A DNA stretch of 64,000 bases from Micrasema longulum. Taxonomy: Eukaryota > Arthropoda > Insecta > Trichoptera > Brachycentridae. The notes under the pieces were generated by a model. The model did not search any database and was not told the origin of the DNA. It saw nothing but the letters and a program-made list of their open reading frames with translations. The first letter of the stretch is position 1. Each line of letters begins with the position of its first letter. A program made the translations under genes and the position numbers. Location: NCBI GenBank assembly GCA_022494885.1, contig JAGVSM010000920.1, positions 124,001 through 188,000 of the forward strand, in the 5' to 3' direction. Shown piece by piece: positions 52,856 to 63,590 of this stretch.

Positions 52856-54159
52856 TGAAGTAATGTTAGGAAAAAAACCTTTTACTAACCTGTTCTCCAG
52901 ATAATTTGTATAAATACGCAGCATGTGATGGCAATACAAATTGTTTTACATAATATTTTTTCTAGTATTTTCAGTCGAACTAAAATTAATGGAAATTGCG
53001 GGTTTTTGGGACCCAAAATATTCAATAAGTAGCCAAAACATTTCGAAATATGACCGGGATTTAATTGAATAAATTTAAAAAAATATTTACTTGGGTTGGG
53101 TAGAGAAAAGTCAAAATAACTGAACTGCGCCCATACTTAAAAAGAGGTTTTATTCAAATATAAAATGGTACATCTTTATATGTCTCGCTATTAAAAGAGT
53201 ATCATTAGCAATTGTCTCTTTTGTGAGATTCGTATTGTTTAATTTTTTTTTTAAATCAACGAAATTTACTCAATTGAGCATTGCCTAAAAATTTTTGTTG
53301 AATTACTCTTAAAAAAAACGAAATCACATTTAACCGTAGGCACAATTCAACTACTAAAACACAACCTTAAATAATGAGATGGATAATTAAAATTGCATAT
53401 TCAGATCGTTAGAAGGTAGTCATGTTCCGTTGTTATTTTGCACTGCATATAAAAATGTCTGTCTTAAAACAAGTTATACCTAGTTAGGCAGTAAAATCTA
53501 TGACCCAAAAATATATTTGGTAATGAGATTGTTATTTTTTTTAACAAGCCATCATTATTAAAATCACTTTGTAAAGCGCCTTTGAACTATTTAATAAGAT
53601 CAAAAGAACCGAACGCTCTGGCATATAACAGTCTAAATATTTCCGACTACTTAAAACTAATTCATGGAAAAAATACATTTTATGGGAATTCTAATAGAGA
53701 AACATGTTAACTACTTCAATGTGATTTATATGTATACTGTTGTACAAAGAGCAGCGTAAGGCTTAAACTTTTCTGAAAACGTCTCCAGTATCAGCGAGTC
53801 TCCATGTAGAATGTGTATTTGACTTTCGGTAGATGTGTTCTTGTTAAATGGTTGTACTATCACTTGCCAGTCTCCGCAATTTCATGTTCTGTTGTAGGCA
53901 ACTTGCAAGAACAGTGTTCAAATAGTTGTATCGAGTAGTTACACATCACAAGTTCAACTTGAAAAACACTACTAAGGAACTGAGTGTTCGAACTTCTGAC
54001 AAGAAGTGCACTTTTAATGAAAAATCACTTGAAATGAAAGACAATAAAGACGTATCAAAGGCGGAAATAAGTTATTTTTAGGGTTTCGAAAATAGTGTTT
54101 TGAAACAATGCATAAAACAAAATCATACAACCGAGTTGTAATATTTTAATACAGCTAAT
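52856..54159. other. A+T-rich; one coding-like patch
   Basis: About 53560-53710 one forward frame reads KAPLNYLIRSKEPNALAYNS and LNISDYLKLIHGKNTFYG before a stop. Its composition is less biased than the neighbouring chance frames, but no family is recognised. Confidence 0.3.
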
Positions 54160-54295
54160 GAGGTGAAGGACGAAAGTGTATACTGTATAGTGGGATTTGC
54201 GTGAAAGTGGGTATAGTTTGTGTTTTGACAAAGAGATGCGTACATCACGAAAGTGGTAAACATAGAAAAGTCAGTAAGTGGTTATATAAAAATAC
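54160..54295 (+). mobile_element. Decayed copy of the 37-kb inverted element (right arm)
   Basis: GACAAAGAGATGCGTACATC, ACGAAAGTGGTAAACATAG and AAAAGTCAGTAAGTGGTTAT follow the right arm at 37505-37565 in order, including the GAAA, GGTA and ACATAGAAA words. No left arm was found nearby. Confidence 0.5.
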
Positions 54296-54457
54296 CAACT
54301 TTAATTATTAATAATAAAGGCAAAATAAATTCTTCAAAAGTCACAAATAAGAGAGTTAAGTAGTTTTTTGTACTTTTTTGTGTTTATATATTAAGTTGAG
54401 CCAATTTTTTCAAATGTATTTTAATGTACCGTATTACCAATGCACTAATGTAACAGG

Positions 54458-54565
54458 TTTTTTTTGGTGAGTAGTCTCGAATGGTGAGTAGGCTTGCCCG
54501 TAATAAAAAATCTACCACAACACTATTATTGGTTGATTTCGAAGAACTAGTGACGTCGTTTAAAA
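54458..54565 (+). repeat. Dispersed repeat E, copy 3
   Basis: GGTGAGTAGTCTCGAATGGT, GTAGGCTTGCCCG, AATCTACCACAACACTATTA, TTGGTTGATTTCGAAGAACT and AGTGACGTCG. See 30058-30170 for the related copy. Confidence 0.4.
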
Positions 54566-55664
54566 TATCTCGTTTTTATCTAAATCATTTTTATAATTTC
54601 TTCATGCATTTTCGACAAACTTCGTGGTACAAATACTCTAATTCCTTCTGCGCATAAGACAACATTTTTTATATTGATTCCCCCGTAGAACTGAAGTTCC
54701 TAATTTCAAATATAAACCATTTCTCACCTATTTTTGTTAAAGATATGTCAATTTTTCCAAACTAAGTAAATGATAATACGAACAAACCATTTCATGTCAC
54801 ATAATGGCCAGCTAAATGAAAAAAGTTGAAAATAGTTTTATAAATTAAAGTCAAATCATAGTACCGTTTTTGCTCAAAACAAACAAAATAACCTGCACGA
54901 AAAAAATTAAAAAAATTTCAATATTATTTCATGTAAAATATTATTAGGTGTATAAAATATTTCACTTTAAACTTTTAAAACTTGAGTTTTTTGTTGCAAC
55001 GTTCCTATGGTCACCAGGTTTTGAAAAAAAATTGAACAATGTTTAAAATTCTAGCACAAAATTTTGAGTCAATTATATTCGATTTTTTTTTAACTTCCAA
55101 CGAAAAATGGGTTCACTTTCTTAGTTATCAAATCTTCATAAAAATTGAATTGCCAACATCATTTATTTATTTTACGGCAAAAGTGCCTTTTACAATATTT
55201 CATTATAATGAGTTCAGTTATAAAAAAAATAAGAATAAAACATGGATATATAAAAAAAATACCAAGAAAAATATAAATACATATATGTATGTCGGCATAC
55301 AAAAGATATTGAAAAAAAATGTGTTGGCTCAAAAACATGATTTTTTTTCAATAAATAATTTTTTGAAAATAAATTTCTACTTTTATTTTACTCTCGTACG
55401 AGACAATAAACTTTTATAATCTACTCCACTTTTTACCATACAGTGAAATGAATAAAATGAGTTTGCATTTTTTTTCCAATAGGTCCCTATTTGAAAATGT
55501 AAATTACATACATCCCTGAAAAGGACTTTTCTTTAATTCTTCTGAGACCAGTAACCTACTCGAGAGGAGTTAGAGAAACACGCGTAGCACATGAGTGGCC
55601 AGAGACTTGACTCACACAAGAATGTGTCACTGGAGACCAGAAAAAGGTGAAAGGCAGAAGGTAT
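54566..55664. other. A+T-rich; chance 126-codon frame
   Basis: The frame 55039-55419 is rich in Phe, Lys, Asn and Ile and has no motif, as expected for random A+T-rich sequence. Nothing else noticed. Confidence 0.35.
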
Positions 55665-56490
55665 TGGTATTTATTTTTTATTTTATTTAACTTTTTGTAC
55701 ATAATGATTATTTGTACATTGGCGGGCTTATTGCCAAATGGCAATTTCTTCCAACCAACCAATAAAATAAAAGTTTTATTTTTATAATTCAAGCTACAGA
55801 ACATATTCAATAGAGAAAAAAAAGATTAAAAAGTTAAAAATATATAAAAATAGAAATAAACGTATTTGTTTATAAATTACCTTAAATCAAAACTATTACT
55901 CAATGGGAAAAAGGAAAAAAGAGGAATAAGGAAAAAGGAAAGGAGGAGAGATTAAGGAAGAGAAAGGAGATATTTCTTCAGACGTGATTTAAACAGAGAT
56001 AATGTAGTAACATCTTTGATGGTGGATGGGAGATGATTCCACAGTCGAGCCGCATGGACACTATATGAAATAGAGAAGAAAGAGGAATTGTGGATGGGTA
56101 TTAAGAGAGTGCCTTGAGAATTAGAACGAAGAGGTAAACCATGAACCGATAAGCGTTGAAATTTTTCACGCAGGAATATAGGAGCGTTAGGACTATGAAG
56201 TACATTGAACAGAAGTGAGAGGGAGTGATAGTCTCTCCGCTGTCTAATTTGAGCCATTTCAGTTGCCTACGATAATCAGAAATGTGGTCATATTTCCTAA
56301 GACCAAAAATGTACCTTATGCATGTATTCCGAAGTCGTTCAAGTTTATCGAGTTGCTCACAGCTTAAATCAGTCATGGAAACATCAGCGTAATCTAGAAT
56401 GGGTAGTAGTAATGCTTGTACAAGAGTGCATTTAGTACTAATGGGTAAGAATTTTTGCAACCTTCTAAGTGGTACCCTCACCGCATAGCT
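55665..56490 (-). pseudogene. Jockey/CR1-like LINE: ORF2 C-terminus, 3' UTR and tail
   Basis: The reverse frame 56481-56101 reads RRLQKFLPISTKCTLVQALL, LPILDYADVS, KLERLRNTCIRYIFGLRKYD. A shifted frame, 56257-55952, continues REKFQRLSVHGLPLRSNSQG, SVHAARLWNHLPSTIKDV and ends KKYLLSLP. LV..L.LP.LDYAD....L...Q.L...C(I/V)R(Y/F)I(F/ )......RLWN.LP is the post-RT region of jockey/CR1-like elements. One frameshift near 56250 separates the frames. The 3' UTR runs to about 55675, with GCCATTTGGCAATAAGCCCG and a final AAATAAAATAAAAAATAAAT tail. 5'-truncated, dead. Confidence 0.85.
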
Positions 56491-56959
56491 TTATGCTGAA
56501 ATGGAAAAGGTTTTGTCAGAATATGACGTCATGAAACTATTTTACAAACTTAAAATGGCCTTTGTTAAAAATTTTATCATCATTTATCTATCAACACTTA
56601 GCGATACGTAAGGTAATGCATTGGTAAATGAATTAATTATATAATTTATTAAAAGTAAAAAAAAATATTTATATACAAATTCAAATAAACTAAAATTAAA
56701 AGGCCAATGAAAGTTTTCTATATATAAGAAAAATATAATGCAAAAAAATAAAAACCCGTGTAAAGCCACTCTTTATAATTCCATTTGTAAAATAAATAAA
56801 ATATTTCAAGAATAATTAATTGAACATGATTTTGTTTTGTTGACTTTCAAAAAATCCTTCCGTCAGCGGATGCATACGGAGCAACCCCAGATCAGCCTTC
56901 CTTCTTTTCTTCTTTCAAAAATATATAATAATATATTATGAAAGTATACAAAAAATAAA
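56491..56959. other. A+T-rich, nothing recognised
   Basis: No supported feature. Confidence 0.35.
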
Positions 56960-57160
56960 GCATGGCGTTGTGGCGCAGTTGATAAGACAGCTTACTGTGA
57001 AAGTAACGTCGCGGGTTCCATTCCCGCCTGTTGCAAGAAAAAAATCCAAGAAAGATTTTTTTTAAATTGGTCTGGGCGTTGTGATATAAGTTCCTTCCAT
57101 ATTATATTCCTCACCTGCTGATAAGACTCTAAAGAAGAAGTTTAACGGATTATTAATTGA
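56960..57160 (+). mobile_element. tRNA-derived SINE, family G (single copy)
   Basis: GCGTTGTGGCGCAGTTGATA (A box), TTACTGTGAAAGTAA (anticodon-arm-like) and a perfect T arm GCGGG-TTCCATT-CCCGC at about 57010-57026. Then TGTTGCAAGAAAAAAATCC and a tail region ending near AAGAAGAAGTTTAACGG. The acceptor stem does not pair, so this is a SINE head and not a tRNA gene. Confidence 0.65.
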
Positions 57161-57582
57161 AAAAAAAAAAAAAATAGGAACAATTAGATTAAACTATAAT
57201 TTTTATTTGCAATTAAGGTTCTAGCATTTTCTTTTTAGTTGTTTTGAGTGAGGAAATATATATCGACATCAGAAAAAAGTATTTATAATAATTTAGGATT
57301 CCGAGAAAAGATGCATGCCTATCGTTATTTTTGTGCTTGAAATACCAACACGAAACCATTGTTGCCGCCAAGTTGTACGTTGAGGGATACGAATATTATT
57401 TTTCTCATGTGGTTGGGGGAAATTTAAGATGTAATTGACTTTTTTGTAAAGGAAGACGGTATTAGTTATGGTTCTTCTAGATTGTAAGGTATCGATTTTG
57501 TGATGTACTGCCGCTTCTTAACAGTTTTTAAAATGTTAACTTTTACGTGTGTTTAGGCGCTTCAAAATTTTTTCTACAAATA
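57161..57582. other. A+T-rich, nothing recognised
   Basis: No supported feature. Confidence 0.35.
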
Positions 57583-58060
57583 TTTGGACATACTGAAAGC
57601 ATTATTGATCAAAGCAGATAAAAAAAAAAATTAAAATTATTTTCATGCGTTTCCGAGAAGGTAAAATAATTCAACCAGATGAATATCACTCACATACATA
57701 CATAAAAGGTTCACTCATTTTACTTTACAAAAGTCGTAAACGGAAGATTTTTTTTTAAACTAAATATTTACGTTCTTGTGATTTGCCCAAATATTTCAAT
57801 TTTGGGGGCTAATTTTGATAGGGAATGGGAACTGAATAATGGTAGAGTAGGGTGCAAAATTCAGAGCATCCATCTGTGAGTCAACGACACAAGCCACGGA
57901 ACCACAACCCAGTTCGTTGAGGAAATGTAGGCATTTAAACATAGGGAGCATGGTGAATATTACAGTATTTAAAATGGCCACTTAAACCAGCCAATTACAG
58001 GTCAATAGGCCAGCAAACGCCTAGACTTCCTTTCTCCTTCTCAGAAATATTTTTCCTCGC
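57583..58060. mobile_element. Family A element, copy 11, interrupted by a SINE
   Basis: The outer end (ATATTTGGACATACTGAAAG) and ATTCAACCAGATGAATATCA lead into AAAAGTCGTAAACGGAAGA (57728-57747). After about 165 nt of SINE D it resumes with TTGAGGAAATGTAGGCATTT, AATGGCCACTTAAACCAGCC, TAGACTTCC and ATATTTTTCCTCGCTGCC. Aligned to copy 1, the two halves are contiguous, so the SINE inserted into this element. Confidence 0.75.
57750..57915 (-). mobile_element. tRNA-derived SINE, family D, nested
   Basis: On the reverse strand: GGGTTGTGGTTCCGTGGCTT (A box), GTCGTTGACTCACAGATGGA, a decayed B box, CTACTCTACC-type sequence and ATATTTGGGCAAATCACAAG. It lies inside family A copy 11, in reverse to the copy's left end. 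Confidence 0.75.
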
Positions 58061-58770
58061 TGCCACATTTTTTTTTTCGAATAACGTTAATTTTTTAAAA
58101 TAAAATTTAAAAAATAAAACTGATGAATAAAAGGTTAATTTAACTTCCCTTTTATATTTCCAGAGCAGGCCTCTACTTTGAAGGTTATGTTTTTATATAA
58201 AACGTTTGTTCCGTCAAGTAAAAACCGAAAATTCAAAAAGTCCGTTATGAAAAAATTAATAATGTTTTTCTTCCTCCATTCACTTTTGCATGGCCGATTT
58301 CCCTTTTCCCACAAATTCGGAACTTTGAATTATTACATTCGAAGTATGTAGAGGGCATTCAGAGGGCACGGAAAACTTAACATGTACTCGTGTAAGCTCG
58401 TATTTTTATTGATCATAATATAATATATATCGACTCGATGTAACATAAAAGTTTGACCACATTTACAAAGATAAGAACTTGGATTATTTGGAAATGAAAT
58501 TCGTTACAAGTTTTCCATTTATTGTTCTGTTAGGAAAAAGTATTCGAATAAAATAACGATAGCGAAAACTTTGTATATTAAGAGAAAATACATAAGTATA
58601 GTTTGATTTTAATATCAAATGTTATTTTATGAGACACGGGATATTTTCATTCACTATCACTTTATGTTGTAGTCAAGTATTATTTATCAATTTACAAACA
58701 AACTTATTCACATGACGGTTTCAGTAACTAATAAAATACAGGTTACTTTATTACTGACTTATTTTGTAGA
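58061..58770. other. A+T-rich, nothing recognised
   Basis: No supported feature. Confidence 0.35.
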
Positions 58771-59060
58771 GAAGTTGGGTGTGAAGCTGATAATAACATT
58801 ATTCTCAATCATTGAAGACTTGTGCCCAGATAATAATTACTTCTATTCAACAGGGTCCTTTTTATATGTTAATATATATTAATACTGTTAAAACTGCCAT
58901 TAATATATAAATATAAATATATATTGATTCTATGGCTAAGCTGAGTCTTTTAACTAGGGCTCCCGAGAAATTGGATAAGAAGCTTATAATAACATTATTT
59001 CTCAATCATTAAAGACAATTCTAGTACCCAGATAAAAATTACTTATATTTAACAGAGTTT
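58771..59060. repeat. Imperfect direct duplication, about 90-nt units
   Basis: Unit 1 (about 58771-58865: GAAGCTGATAATAACATTAT-like, TCTCAATCATTGAAGACTTG, CCCAGATAATAATTACTTCT, CAACAGGGT) recurs as unit 2 (about 58970-59050: GAAGCTTATAATAACATTAT, TCTCAATCATTAAAGAC, CCCAGATAAAAATTACTTAT, AACAGAGTTT). The units are about 195 nt apart, each followed by TA-rich sequence. This may be a local duplication or two LTR-like ends; no gene lies between. Confidence 0.65.
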
Positions 59061-60309
59061 TATATATATATATATACAAATATAACAAATCGTCACGAGA
59101 CCCACTTCGTTTATCCAGAAACGAAATTTAATTGACAAACGGGGTTGCACGCGTAAGAAATAACTTGTTCTGACCCGGGAGATAGAGAAAGGCACCATGC
59201 ACCTTTTTCATATTTTCTTTAATTATATATATTGCCCTGATGGGACATGAACATAATGCTGACAGGATCAACTCATCCATCTGTCTGCTAATTCTGATAA
59301 TGATATTCTATCTGGAAACTGTTTTTACGCGGTCATTCAACCACGTGTTTCTGTGAAGAGTGGTTGAAGGCGGTATAATGACGTTCAGACGAGCGTGGCT
59401 GGACGTCAGTCATTCAAACCAGCTGAGGGGAGGATTAAGGAAGATTCATCACAAATATTAAATTTATTTTTACACCCGGCGTAGAGTCGAAAAGTCTGGA
59501 CCTGTCACGTACAAACATCGTAATATTTACAAGAATTTAGATAAAACCATGGTGATCAGTCAAGGCTTTTTTAAAATTTAATATCTCATGTGAAATTTTG
59601 GGACTGAAATTCTTTAACTATTAATGGTCTGACCTGGGCTACAAATCCCATATGTAACCAATTTCTTTTGTAGATAATAAAATTTCAACTTTAAGCTTGA
59701 TGTAATATGTGATGATACAATTGAAGTTATCATTTTATCCAATTCCTTAGACAGCAATGGGTTATGTCATATTCTGATGAAGTTAATCTTAGCATGTTTT
59801 CTTACTTGAGATTAGCATATTGAGCTGACATTTTTTAAAAATTTATACTGTTTACTGACATTGCATTTTACAATAAACGTTTTCTCAAAATGTAATCCAA
59901 TTCCTGTCATTTATTGGAAAAAATAATATTTTAGTCGTTCATTGAGTTCATTCGTGTAAAATGAACTACTTTTCAAGTTTTTAGATGAGATTATGATAAG
60001 ATTAGTTTCTAGCTTTCAACTTACATTTCTGTAATGAAGCGAGACATAAATCTGTTATAATTGTTTGTAAAATTCAACCATACAGCTTGATTTGCAAAAA
60101 CAATATGAGTTAATCTCATTTGGCTTTTTGTTACTAGATTATAAGTTTGTAGCTACTAAAATATTCTACACCACCATAAATAGGTCCAGACTTGGATATA
60201 CTATTCACTTTACTTAGAGTTTTCTATCATTTTTGTTTTAATATGTAAACATAATAATGAAAGATTATAACAAATTTATCAGGTAAGTTCTTCATAACAT
60301 ACTGCTTCT
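59061..60309. other. Unassigned; one 9-bp hairpin
   Basis: A less A+T-rich patch at 59090-59460 includes TTCAACCAC...GTGGTTGAA (about 59337-59369) as a small hairpin. No reading frame or repeat family recognised. Confidence 0.35.
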
Positions 60310-60480
60310 GTTTCAATTCATATTGAAATACTACATTTTTGTCCTTTTAATATTCATGAAACATATTGGTTTTGTTGCATTTCATGTTGAGATAATATAT
60401 TTTTGTACTCTTGATATTCATAAAGCATTAAACTTTATATATTGTTTCTACATTGTAATGCCTCATTATGAAGCATGTAT
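60310..60480. repeat. Imperfect tandem repeat, about 60-70-nt period
   Basis: CATATTGAAATACTACATTT, TTGTCC..TTAATATTCATGAA is followed by CATGTTGAGATAATATATTT, TTGTAC..TTGATATTCATAAA and a weaker third resemblance. The forward frame 60323-60532 is the translation of this repeat and not a gene. Confidence 0.6.
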
Positions 60481-60923
60481 TTATATACATTTTTTATTTA
60501 TTGTTCCTACCATGTGTTATTTCAGTAGATAACGTATTATGGCCTTAGAATTTTGATATATCGTTACCATATTTTTTGCCTCAATTGGAATTTATATTTT
60601 AAGGATATTTTAATAAACAAATGTTGAGTTAGAAAATGAGTTTTATTCAAGGATTTGTGTGGTGCATAGGGCACGTGGGATGAAGGGGATTTGCTTTGGT
60701 AAAAGGTTTTAATGGTCTTATGCTTTACTTGGCTCATGTAGTCAATGGATGGGAGAGTTCAGGTGGGCACTTAACTTCTCGGAACTTCTCCATCACAAAA
60801 GTAATAATTTAAAAAAAATAAACGACTATACGATGTTTTTTTTATTTTTTTAAAGACATGTAGTGACCAAAAAAATATGCGGCAACGCAAAATCAAAAGT
60901 AAAACTATGTGTAGTAAAAAAAT
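60481..60923. other. Unassigned
   Basis: No supported feature. Confidence 0.35.
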
Positions 60924-61190
60924 CGTCTGCCACGTAGTGTAGTGGTCAGCGCGTTTGTCTACCATGCAAGATGTCTCGAGTTTTATTTTTGACATGGTTG
61001 ACATAAAACTTTTATATAAAAGGGTGTTTGTACATGCATATGTATTTCATAGTCCCTGGACCGGTACTTGAAGCGTAAGATTGATCATCTTACCTTTATG
61101 TAAAAAAAATGATCAAGGTACGCTGCGATTAGTCTAAAAATTTAGTACCCTATGCACCATTCGGTGCGGAAAGGGAATGATGATGATGAA
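60924..61190 (+). mobile_element. tRNA-derived SINE, family B, near full length
   Basis: CACGTAGTGTAGTGGTCAGC (A box) and a decayed B box (TCTCGAGTTTTATTTTTGAC), body ATTTCATAGTCCCTGGACCG, ATTGATCATCTTACCTTTAT, CCTATGCACCATTCGGTG and end AATGATGATGATGAA. TAAAAAAA on both sides (60915-60922 and 61191-61198) may be the target duplication. Confidence 0.85.
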
Positions 61191-62532
61191 TAAAAAAAAG
61201 AAAAGTATGGATATAATGTAACAATAAAGTTAGGTATTTAATTATTCATTAAAAAAAAAAAACATTGGGTATGTAAAGCAAATAAGAAACATGTTAGAAT
61301 TAAAAAGATAATTTTAAATATTTTTTTAAAAATACAAAATATAGTATTACAAATTTAATTTTAAAAATAAACATTAAAAATTTAATTACAGTAAGTTTAT
61401 AAAATAATATATATGGTAAAAATGTTAAAAGTATTTTTTTTAAATTATTTTAGAATGAGTATAAGATAATAAACATCAAAAACAGAAAAAAATGCATGAA
61501 AAAGAAAATTTTGTATGTACTTTAATAATTAGCCTTAAACAAAATATTTAAGAACGTTTTAAAATGAAAAGTTGCAGTTTTAAAAATGAATTTACCACAA
61601 ATAAATTTATTGGATATGGAAAGTAAACGCGGAATCGGAGATCGGAGTATTTGCAAACAAATCAGTACTTCTAGTAACTTGATTCGGTTCACAACAATAG
61701 AGCTTTGAAATAAAAATTAAAATAAAAAAAGAAGGTCATTTATTATACTACGATCTTCAAATAAAATAAAATGTAAAATATCTAGGTAATAGAAACGTAC
61801 AATCAATGTTATCTAAGTGACTATTTTAATTTAAATTTACGAATTTCAAATAGGTATGATCTTTGAATTCTCTCTATATTTCTAATGTTAAATTTATACT
61901 AAGAAGAAATTGCGTTGATATGAGATTGTACCAGTATCTGTAGAATAAAATAATAAGCCCATAAATTTGACGCTTGAACAATGTTATGTTAGTGGGTTTT
62001 GAGGCAGGAATGTTGTTATTTACAAAATCGGTAAATACAAGACTTTCAACACCTTTCCGTTCTCATGCTGTTATTTACCAATGCCCTATTAAAATGATAT
62101 CGCGAATTCACGCCGTGAAAATTACATGTCTTTGCACTTGCGCCATACGTGATCGCCGGTAAAGTCAAACATTACATTTGGTATTTGATGCACTACTGCT
62201 CATAATGAGCATTCTGCCCCCTTGACGGTGATGGTATGCGGTAATGATTGCCTCTCCGACGAGGAAATGATCATATTGATGGGCAAATGATGGAGAAGAA
62301 CATGATTGCGAGCGTTTATATCGAATTCGCGGTACTTGCAAAAAATTCGCGATATAAGGTCATCGAAAGAGTGGTACAGATTATATAAAATTATATTTAT
62401 ATCTATCTAAGAAGTTTTATTGATAAGCGATTTTGACGCACAAAGAAAAGAGAAAAAACATATAGAGTAAGATGTTGTCCGTGTATTATATTATATTCGT
62501 GTATCCAAATCACTAAAACTTCATTCAATATC
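61191..62532. other. A+T-rich, then a mixed patch, unassigned
   Basis: 61200-61950 is very A+T-rich. 61960-62360 is more balanced (for example TTCACGCCGTGAAAATTACA and CTTGCGCCATACGTGATCGC) but the frame at 61974-62162 is not recognised. Confidence 0.35.
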
Positions 62533-62565
62533 CTGTTCTTCTTCTTTTTCTTCTTCTTCTTCTTC
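62533..62565 (-). repeat. GAA microsatellite tail of the RTE-type LINE
   Basis: TTC repeats on the forward strand are GAA repeats at the 3' end of the reverse-strand LINE that follows. RTE-clade elements commonly end in short microsatellites. Confidence 0.75.
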
Positions 62566-63590
62566 AGCCTTATTCTCTCCACTGCTGGATAAAGGCCTCT
62601 TCCAAACGTCTCCATTCCTTCCTATCACCCGCTTGCATCATCCACGTTTTACCGGCAATAGAGGCAAGTCATCGACCCATCTTTTCTGTGGCCTTCCAAC
62701 ACTTCCTTTGTTTGCCCATTGTCTCAACTTTATTATTCTGGGTGTCCACCTGCCATCATTTTTTCTCGCCAAGTGTCCTGCCCACTGCCATTTCAATTTC
62801 ACTTCGCACGATCCATGATATCCACAACTCCGGTTCGGCGCCTTATTTTTTCTTTTCTTACTCTGTCTCTTAGACATACACCGAGCATCTGTTTTTCCAT
62901 GGGTCGTTGCGCGCATTATAATTTCTGGCTACTTTTTTGAGTTACAGATATGGTTTCTAGTCCGTATGTTGTCACCGGCAATATACAAGATTCATATACT
63001 TGTCTTTTTAAGCATTTAAGGACTTCTTTATTTTCAAAAATATATTTTAGTTTGCCGAAAGCAGCCCAACTTAGCCTTATTTTTCTTTACCAAGTTTGAC
63101 TTTGTGGCCTAGATATATGTATTTATCAACCACTTCGGTTTTATTACTGTTGGACTCATAATCTTTGTTTTATGAATATTCATTTCCAAACCAATCCTAT
63201 TTGAAACCTCATGTAGTTCCATAATCATTTTGCCTAGTTCATTCATGTCTTTACTTATGACCACTATATCATCTGCAAATCTGAGGTGACTCAAGTACAT
63301 GCCATCGATCTTTACGCCCTTATTTTTTTCAATTTAGGGTTTTAAATACATCTTCTAAGGGTAGCGTAAAGAACTTTGGCTATAATGTGTCCCCTTGTCT
63401 GACACCTTTCTCTATTTTGATTTGATCAGTTTTTGTGTCCTCATCAATCCTCACGTTCATAGTAGCGTTGTCATAAATGAGTTTGATTAATCTAATGTAT
63501 TTAGAAACAACTCGGGCATTTGGAGTGCTTCAATAACAACCCATTTTTCAACTGAGTCTAACTTTTTAAAATATTTCTATTGCCTAAGAC
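62566..63590 (-). pseudogene. RTE-type LINE: reverse transcriptase to C-terminus
   Basis: In reverse-strand order: DSVEKWVVIEAL (near 63560), EKGVRQGDT (near 63400), YLSHLRFADDIVVISKDMNE (FADD codons at 63268-63279), IGLEMNIHKTKIMS, then VVDKYIYLGHKVKLGKE, KLKWQWAGHLARKNDGRWTP and GRPQKRWVDDLP, ending at the GAA tail. These are reverse transcriptase motifs and the conserved tail of RTE-clade ORF2. At least five stops or frameshifts interrupt it. The endonuclease and the first catalytic motifs are missing, so it is 5'-truncated and dead. Confidence 0.88.

Noticed and set aside
55039..55419. 126-codon forward open frame
   Set aside because: Rich in Phe/Lys/Asn/Ile with no recognisable domain or context. 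Length is plausible by chance in A+T-rich DNA.
56960..57035. Genuine tRNA gene
   Set aside because: T arm is perfect and a D-arm-like part exists, but the acceptor stem does not pair and position 33 of the anticodon loop is not T. Fits a SINE head better.
59069..59400. Gene or promoter in the balanced-composition patch
   Set aside because: No open frame, TATA box or repeat match beyond a 9-bp hairpin.
60323..60532. Forward frame with internal repeats
   Set aside because: It is the translation of an imperfect DNA tandem repeat.
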